A stretch of DNA of 64,000 nucleotides, from positions 113,118,316 to 113,182,315 of the forward strand of contig CM071571.1 of the NCBI GenBank assembly GCA_036426205.1. Reading direction: 5' to 3'. Below the pieces are notes generated by a model. That model had not been told where the DNA came from, did not search any database, and saw only the letters and a list, made by a program, of their open reading frames with translations. Source of the DNA: Ascaphus truei. Lineage: Eukaryota; Chordata; Amphibia; Anura; Ascaphidae. Below, piece by piece: positions 59,601-64,000 of this stretch. A program made the translations under genes and the position numbers. How positions within the stretch are numbered: the stretch's first letter is position 1; every line of letters begins with the position of its first letter.

Positions 59601-62600
59601 ATGTACATAACCTCAATGATGATGAAAGATAATTAGACACATAGCAGAAATACATACAGTTGTGACCCTTAAATATGCTGTAAATCAGGAATAAAGTGAT
59701 GCCCAAATTGAGCTGCACATGTAAAATAAGTAGCAGCAGTGGTAGATCTATAAAGTGCACTGGTAGCGCTCATAGTATAAAGTCCCCTGAGATACAGAGT
59801 CAAAAATGAAGCAGTGGTGGTGTGTGAATAACACAGGGACATAGAGCACTGCTGTGTGTGGTGTGCACAAGGCACTGGGGAATACCAGTGATAAATACCA
59901 GCGTTACTCAGTCAGGCAGCAGGAGAATCAGATGATAAAGACCAAAGTCTTGCAGTGGGACATCAACAGTAAAACGGAGGAAAGTCTCAAGCAGTATGGT
60001 AAGGCACAGGGTCACAGGATGGAGGGGTTTGCTGACAGCACCCTCCATCCTGTGACCCGTGTGCCTTACCATACTGCGTGAGACTTTCCTCCGTTTTACT
60101 GTTGATGTCCCACTGCAAGACTTTGGTCTTTATCATCTGATTCTCCTGCTGCCTGACTGAGTAACGCTGGTATTTATCACTGGATTTCCCCAGTGCCTTG
60201 TGCACACCACACACAGCAGTGCTCTATGTCCCTGTGTTATTCACACACCACCACTGCTCATTATTTTTGAGCTCTGTATCTCAGGGGACTTTATACTGTA
60301 TGAGCGCTACCAGTGCACTTTATAGATCTACCACTGCTGCTACTTATTTTACATGTGCAGCTCAATTTGGGCATCACTTTATTCAGCTGATTTACAGCAT
60401 ATTTAAGGGTCACAACTGTATGTATTTCTAGCTATGTGTCTAATTATCTTTCATCATCATTAAGAGGTTTATGTACATTTACTACAATATATATCCAATT
60501 TTTCTCTTGTGGTCTTTATCTACTTACCATTTATATTCATTGCTACTCTTGTTCTGGATCGGCCGATCTCAGTAAACATTACTTGGGGAGAAATATTTTT
60601 CCCCTAGTTCTGTTATGTTATATTTGTAATGATATATTGTTACCCTGCTTTGGCTCTTATCAGACCAATTGTACCTCTTTGATGTTTTTACGCTGTGTCG
60701 CATAGCGATCTGACATGTGAATTGTGTGGGTCTGTCTTTTGTGTTTTTTATACTCTTTGTTAATAAAGTCCATTTCTATTTTTCATAATTCAGCATTTGA
60801 GTGCACCTTTTTGACCCTACTCTCCCTCCTTTTTAGTCATATTATTCCCTTGGGTCGGTAGCACCACCAGAGGGTTACCTTTTACCTTGACTTCTGGTTA
60901 ACTGATTATTTAATCACACAAGGGTGATTTGATTGCGGCATCTATTGTGTGTTCCATATATATATATATATATATATATACTGGTAAGGAGCATGCTATT
61001 TTGCACATTTTGGGGTTATCTGTATACAACCTATAACTAATACTTGAGCTCAGTGATGAGTTGTGGGTGCCCTAGAGCAGACTACTGTATGTTTAGTAGC
61101 CCTCCCTTCTTTCTTTAGCCAGGCATGAAATACCAATGGTGCTCTGACCCACAGTACTTAAAGCTGCAGTTCAGGCAATATCCTGCATGTGTGGTTTTTT
61201 TTTTAATAAATCAGTTCTGTAGTAAGAAAAAATACTTTTAGCATTTTCTGTTTAAAAAAAACCCAACAACTTTGAAAGACCAATTTTCTTGTATTCTATT
61301 TTAACAAGCATGCTTGTTCCTATAGCAACGATTTACATTCCCCATATTTAAAGATGTCGCCAAACTTTGCCGATCAATAGACGGAGAACGAATTGAGAGA
61401 TTGCCCACATTAAACTATTGAAGTAAAAAAAAATATTTAAAAAAAAAAGACTGAACTGCAGCTTTAAAAGACGTTAGTAGAGTTTAGCCTCCCACCACAA
61501 TATAAATTGAATCCCCCTGGTGGTTATTCTGAGCAATTGCTTTGTCTGCTTATGCTTTTGCTTTAAAAATCTGCACTAAAACATTGAGGCTGAACACATC
61601 TAAATGGTCTGAACTGATTTTAGAATTATGTAAAATGTATTGAAATCATTTGTAAACTGTTTTTTTTTATTTATTTTTTGCAGGAACTACAGGACAAGTT
61701 TGATGAAGAAGTAAAAAAAAATAATGAGGTTTTGGCAGAAGATCTAAAACAACATGAGGTAAATTATAATAAGATGTGATTGCCGAATAAAATCATACCC
61801 TGTGGATGTGGTGTATATATCATATACAATTTTTACACTTTTCTACAATTATGTTCTTATAATCTGCGATCAATTATTTATATATAAAAAAATAAATGTT
61901 ACATATACTTTTTTAGGACTTGATTAACAAAATGAAAGTGGATTTGGAGAAAGAGAGGAATGCTTTTGAGGTACAGAAGGCAAAAGCCGAAAAACTTCTG
62001 GAGGAACTAAAATGTAAATCTGCTGTCAAAATTCAGACAGCTTTCCGACGTTTTCAAATATACAGAAAGTATGCGCCTATTTTAAATGAAAGGAAGGAGG
62101 AAATGAAAAGGAAGAAAGAACTGGAGAGCAAAATGGAACAGGAAAGAAAAGGAATGGAGGAGAAAACTAAAAGGAAACTTGAGGAGAGGAAGCAAAAAGA
62201 GGATGAGAGGAAACAAAAAGAAGAGTTTGAGAGAAGGAAAATGGAAGAAGCAGGGAAGATTGAATGTCTGAAACAGGAAATGAGGTGGAGAGAGTACGAG
62301 AAGAAAAAGGAAGAAGAAAAACAGAGACTCGAGAGTGCAAAATTGGTTCAGGAATTAAAAAAGAAAAAGATGGTGAAAATGAATACATTGTTGGAAAATA
62401 ATGATGGCAAAGAGACCTATGTAAAAGATGGCAGGGGAGAAATAGATGAACAAGCGGAAGGAAATGTTCATCTTAAACCAGAGAAAATAAACAAAACATT
62501 GAAAGAAGTTGAAAAAGAACACATAGAAATAAAAGATGAAATAAAGGCGGGCATTGATTCTGTTAATAATGGAATGAAAATACTGACTGAACAATTAAAT

Positions 62601-63173
62601 GTATATGACATCACAACTAAAGAAATCAGGGGGGAAAGTATGATGATCATCAACATAGAACATAAATACAACGCTGCTCAGAATTTAGTAACTGAAGAAC
62701 AGCTGATTTTCAGGAGTAATAAATCCTGTGTGGGGTGTGATACGCTATATTTATCAAAACAAATCCCGGACAACCGTGTGCAGATTTCCAGCGTACAGCC
62801 TAATGCAACTTTTATAGGAGGACATACAATGAAGTCCTCTATAGATAATAAAGTGATTGATACTCGGTTACCTTTAGGTAACAGAGCTGCAGATGTTGCC
62901 ATGTCCTCACAAGAGGAACTTGCTCAAAACGGGCAAAGTGAGGATACCATATTGTCCATTTCAGCAAGAGCATTAGTTCTCCCTGATCATATTGAGGAAA
63001 AGCGACTTGCCTGGATGAAGACCTGCATACCTTGGTCCAAGATTTTGAGGGGGAATGAAAGAAAAAAACTGGTTAAAAAAATAAGGCAATATAAAATGTC
63101 TGCTGCAAAAAAGCTGCCTCCTCTAAATGCAGATGTCATCCTTCAAAATGGTCCGTGGCATGCATTGCGACAG
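47495..63173 (+). CDS. LRRIQ1: LRRIQ1, N-terminal half (7 exons, gene continues past the window)
   Basis: Seven exons, spliced at AG/GT in consistent phase, give 673 codons that align with the N-terminal half of vertebrate LRRIQ1. The product starts acidic, has the ELPDSVLSCLQFLKSR and KLILQDLEFPDT blocks, then a long Glu/Lys/Arg-rich coiled coil. One IQ motif (KIQTAFRRFQIYRKY) is in exon 7, where calmodulin would bind. The last exon ends in the conserved EEKRLAWMKTCIPW and PPLNADVILQNGPW region that precedes the leucine-rich repeats. The repeats themselves lie downstream of this window. LRRIQ1 is poorly characterised and is usually linked to ciliated or testis tissue. Introns 1, 3 and 5 hold numerous mobile elements, all outside the splice sites. 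Confidence 0.9.
47624..50032 (+). other. LRRIQ1 intron 1
   Basis: AT-rich intron holding a small TIR element (49473-49582) with hairpin-core motif F. No other supported feature. A CATATTTACTAAG block at about 48403 resembles ends of common amphibian DNA repeats, also near 50782. Confidence 0.6.
49473..49582. mobile_element. 110-bp TIR element carrying hairpin-core motif F
   Basis: Inverted ends GATAGGCACATC / GATAGGCGCACC continue through a shared ATATGCAAAAAA. The interior holds the motif CTTTATCAGA, stem GG, loop gtag, stem CC, GAAACGTTGGG (49515-49543), a weak two-pair form. Confidence 0.6.
50033..50147 (+). CDS. LRRIQ1: LRRIQ1 coding exon 2
   Basis: Acceptor TTTTTAG, donor GTAAGT. Encodes the most conserved N-terminal block (ELPDSVLSCLQFLKSR, then KLILQDLEFPDT). 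115 nt, leaving phase 1. Confidence 0.92.
50189..50477. mobile_element. PIF/Harbinger-type MITE with TTA target duplication
   Basis: Ends GGCTGTGTCCATGG and GGCTGGGTCCATGG (reverse complement of the right end) are flanked by TTA on both sides (50186-50188, 50478-50480). A 3-bp TWA target is typical of PIF/Harbinger. CpG-rich, no coding sequence. Lies in LRRIQ1 intron 2, 42 bp after exon 2. Confidence 0.75.
51019..51113 (+). CDS. LRRIQ1: LRRIQ1 coding exon 3
   Basis: Acceptor TTTCAAAG, donor GTAAGA. Encodes ECYATVSNHASDYLDEFASE and a short acidic tail ending ALRKR. 95 nt; enters in phase 1 and leaves in phase 0. Confidence 0.88.
51188..51453. mobile_element. TIR element with long ends carrying hairpin-core motif G
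   Basis: The ends pair over ~80 bp: GCAGTAGAAT, CTCCAAAG, GAGCACAGCAGGCAGGGAAA-type sequence and GACTGGGATATGGCACACCC occur on the left and as reverse complement on the right. The interior is short and centres on the motif. No target duplication was identified. Lies 74 bp after LRRIQ1 exon 3. Confidence 0.75.
51323..51353 (+). other. Hairpin-core motif, copy G
   Basis: TTTGACAAA, stem GGGC (51331-51334), loop atct, stem GCCT (51339-51342, one G-T pair), then GAAACGTGTC. It occupies the middle of the TIR element. Confidence 0.6.
51919..53110 (-). mobile_element. Full-length solo LTR of the Gypsy family, minus orientation
   Basis: Bounded by TGTAACGGG and GGCTACA, 1192 bp. Read on the minus strand it matches the Gypsy LTRs at 38390 and 45470 along their whole lengths and supplies both missing ends. 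The TGGAGGCG block lies at 52043-52050. Flanking TATA and TGTA are not an exact duplication. It is in LRRIQ1 intron 3, antisense to the gene. Confidence 0.8.
53187..55064 (+). pseudogene. LINE reverse transcriptase, one in-frame stop
   Basis: One frame runs from 53187 to 55064 and is interrupted only by TGA at 53592-53594. It holds the RT motifs in order: TARVVPIFKSGDKNTVSNYR, FLDFAKAFDTVDHAIL with the first Asp, GVPQGSVLGPLLF, and MYADDTILYAH with the catalytic DD (about 54203). The C-terminal RAPQNWNNLPETL and FKSKAVSHF pieces match L2/Rex1-type proteins. The RT active site is intact. The lack of endonuclease and the stop make the copy inactive. Confidence 0.88.
53187..55253 (+). mobile_element. 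LINE (L2/Rex1-like), 5'-truncated
   Basis: Contains the RT and C-terminal part of a non-LTR retrotransposon and a 3' UTR ending in TAAATAAATAAATAAA-type repeats (about 55230-55253). The apurinic-type endonuclease is absent, as expected for 5' truncation. It lies in the sense direction in LRRIQ1 intron 3. Confidence 0.85.
55254..55817. other. End of LRRIQ1 intron 3
   Basis: AT-rich, with an A-run and (TA)(TG) tract at 55424-55470. No gene. Confidence 0.6.
55818..55935 (+). CDS. LRRIQ1: LRRIQ1 coding exon 4
   Basis: Acceptor CCGTAG, donor GTATCC (weak). Encodes VLAEIEDEDQKERSHDD and a variable hydrophilic stretch. 118 nt, leaving phase 1, which joins exactly to exon 5. The frame stays open after the donor but becomes hydrophobic, so read-through is unlikely. 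Confidence 0.8.
56545..56774 (+). CDS. LRRIQ1: LRRIQ1 coding exon 5
   Basis: Acceptor AATGCAG, donor GTAATT. Encodes the conserved YIEVEERCRQKLLQWEEEQQ and the start of the coiled coil, ending NSIHK. 230 nt; enters in phase 1 and leaves in phase 0. Confidence 0.9.
57776..58164. mobile_element. hAT-type MITE with perfect 8-bp target duplication
   Basis: Ends CATTGGCGGATTT and CAGTGACGGATTT (reverse complement of the right end) are flanked on both sides by GACACAGG (57768-57775, 58165-58172). Eight bases is the hAT target size. No transposase. Confidence 0.88.
58451..58915. mobile_element. hAT-type MITE with degenerate 8-bp target duplication
   Basis: Ends CAGGGTTGCCA and CAGGGTTACCA (reverse complement of the right end). 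Flanks TAAACGTG and TTAACATG agree at 6 of 8 positions. GC-rich interior without coding sequence. Confidence 0.78.
59106..59229. mobile_element. Short palindromic element, ~52-bp imperfect arms
   Basis: Starts GCAACTGTAAATATTACTGT and ends with its reverse complement. The arms continue with a TGTCTTAGACAGGTCTG block on both sides. Related sequence (CAGGTCTGCAACCCTGTCT) occurs at about 50683 without the inverted partner. Confidence 0.75.
59243..60843. repeat. Large inverted duplication, ~790-bp arms, 14-nt loop
   Basis: Left arm 59243-60026 and right arm 60041-60843 are reverse complements with roughly 5% difference plus small indels, separated by 14 bases (60027-60040). The centre is GGATGGAGGG / CCCTCCATCC. 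Arm ends are ATGACTAAAAAGGAGGGAGA-type sequence on both sides. No coding potential: the peptides appear twice only because the arms repeat. It lies in LRRIQ1 intron 5. Confidence 0.92.
61158..61467. mobile_element. TTAA-flanked non-autonomous transposon, second copy (310 bp)
   Basis: Ends AGCTGCAGTTCAG and AGCTGCAGTTCAGTC (reverse complement) are flanked by TTAA. Its left part is the reverse complement of the right part of the copy at 20890-21350, so the two are inverted relative to each other and this one lacks about 150 bp of the middle. Confidence 0.85.
61684..61758 (+). CDS. LRRIQ1: LRRIQ1 coding exon 6
   Basis: A 75-nt exon with acceptor TTTTTTGCAG and donor GTAAAT. Encodes ELQDKFDEEVKKNNEVLAED, 25 codons of coiled coil in phase 0 at both ends, so skipping it would keep the frame. 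Confidence 0.85.
61917..63173 (+). CDS. LRRIQ1: LRRIQ1 coding exon 7 (large, IQ motif)
   Basis: Acceptor ACTTTTTTAG, donor GTACTG. A large exon of 419 codons. Residues ~38-52 form the IQ motif (KIQTAFRRFQIYRKY) with Ile, Gln and both basic anchors present. A Glu/Lys/Arg coiled coil runs to about residue 165, then a poorly conserved region. The conserved EEKRLAWMKTCIPWSKI begins near residue 360, followed by PPLNADVILQNGPW. Phase 0 at both ends. Confidence 0.92.
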
Positions 63174-64000
63174 GTACTGTAACTGTTTACTTTCATACTG
63201 AGCAGAAGGTTTGTGTGCATGCTAGCATAGTTATGTGTATGGTATAACCAACCTGATAGGGCCCTTTTACCGTCAGCAGACTGTACTCCGGCTAGGTCCC
63301 TGCTGTAGCGCGCACTATGGCGTGTGCTGCAGCAACTAGACCCGCCTTCAATGGGTCCGGGCCCGCTACCTACCTTGGCCGCGATTCTGCACGGCCAGAT
63401 TTTTCTGAAACTCAGGACTTGCGATAGAGCGCTGGCCACGCCCCCCGGCGTTTCAGCCAATGAGGGTGAACTTGCCGGGTGACGTCATGGCCGTGCCCCC
63501 GCCACGCCCACCGTGTCTTTCCCCCTGCAGCTCTGCACAGACTGGGGAGCAGAGCTGCAGCGCCGCGAGCCTGGCATGCGAGCCTGGCATGCGCGCGTGT
63601 AGCACCGGGACCGTAGCCTAATGAAGCATTAAGGCAAGACAGAGGGGTAGAGAGGAGCAGTGGACCGGGCTGGCTAGCAATGCAAGAGAATTATGTGCAA
63701 AAGTAAGTGGGGGAATAGTAAATACTTGGATTGGAGTTCCCAAATTAAATTAATACCAGAGATCACATGTATATATTATTTATTGCAAAGAAAGGCGCAC
63801 AGTGGCTCATTTTTATAATGTCATCTTGTTATTCCTTGTTGTGAGATTCCAATAATACTTCCAAAAGAAGAATGTTGATTTATAATAACAAGCACTTTAA
63901 AAGTTGCTTAGCCTTAATTAAGACCACATAGAAATGAATAAACCGCAAAGCATAAGGTTATTATCATAATGAAATTTGAAGTTTGAAGTAAGTTCTTGAT
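63174..64000 (+). other. LRRIQ1 intron 7 (partial) with a GC-rich MITE
   Basis: The intron runs off the window. 63290-63618 is a CpG-rich block whose ends GGCTAGGTCCCTGCTGTAGC and GGCTACGGTCCCGGTGCTAC (reverse complement) pair, followed by CGCGC on both sides. It resembles the Harbinger-type MITE at 50189. No target duplication was found. Confidence 0.6.

Larger units (their letters stand above)
56775..61683 (+). other. LRRIQ1 intron 5
   Basis: A 4.9 kb intron made largely of mobile DNA: two hAT-type MITEs, a small palindromic element, a 1.6 kb inverted duplication, a (TA)n tract (about 60957-60981) and a TTAA element. A G-run lies at 57556-57570. Confidence 0.7.

Noticed and set aside
59854..60214. 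75-codon frames repeated on both strands
   Set aside because: They are the two arms of the inverted duplication and resemble no protein.

Overview
The window looks like a stretch of a large, repeat-rich vertebrate genome, most likely an anuran amphibian. This is an inference from the mixture of elements: a Penelope-like retroelement, an SGNH-hydrolase-bearing (Ngaro/DIRS-type) retroelement fragment, a Ty3/Gypsy element with ~1.2 kb LTRs, L2/Rex1-type LINEs, Tc1-like DNA, and many small TIR elements with TTAA, TTA or 8-bp target duplications. The species cannot be named from the sequence. The only recognisable host gene is the 5' half of LRRIQ1 (leucine-rich repeats and IQ motif containing 1). 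Seven coding exons run on the plus strand from 47495 to 63173, 673 codons in total. All junctions have AG/GT signals and consistent phases. The leucine-rich repeat part must lie beyond the right edge.

Layout. 1-5500: an unrecognised minus-strand ORF cluster (1073-3521) head-to-head with a 5'-truncated Penelope-like element (RT plus GIY-YIG endonuclease). 5967-6034: an assembly gap. 6203-9617 and 10225-13563: a ~3.4 kb direct duplication whose copies differ mainly by scattered single-base indels, probably unpolished or falsely duplicated assembly. The second copy ends in an SGNH-hydrolase ORF. 14-35 kb: intergenic DNA filled with TIR elements, a perfect 130-bp-arm palindrome (16102-16392), hAT/L2 nesting, and minus-oriented LTRs. 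34.6-38.4 kb: a Tc1 element cut by an LTR, hAT-like repeats and another solo LTR. 38.4-46.2 kb: one nearly complete but dead Gypsy element. 47.3-64 kb: LRRIQ1, whose introns hold a solo LTR, a LINE, at least seven small TIR elements and a 1.6 kb inverted duplication (59243-60843).

The most interesting pattern is a short structured motif at seven loci. A conserved CTGANGAA-like left flank and a GAAACGCG-like right flank bracket a short hairpin whose stem sequence differs at each locus while staying complementary. The motif sits inside small TIR elements that do not share termini. It resembles the core of a hammerhead ribozyme (CUGANGA, stem II, GAAA) but lacks a clear cleavage site. A second pattern is a GGAGGCGCT block at a similar place in every related LTR. 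The same block forms the start of the Gypsy primer-binding site, so the LTRs appear to carry a primer-site-like copy internally.

No tRNA, rRNA, CRISPR array or prokaryote-type operon was found. Mobile-element boundaries come from reading termini and target duplications by eye and are approximate unless a target duplication is stated.
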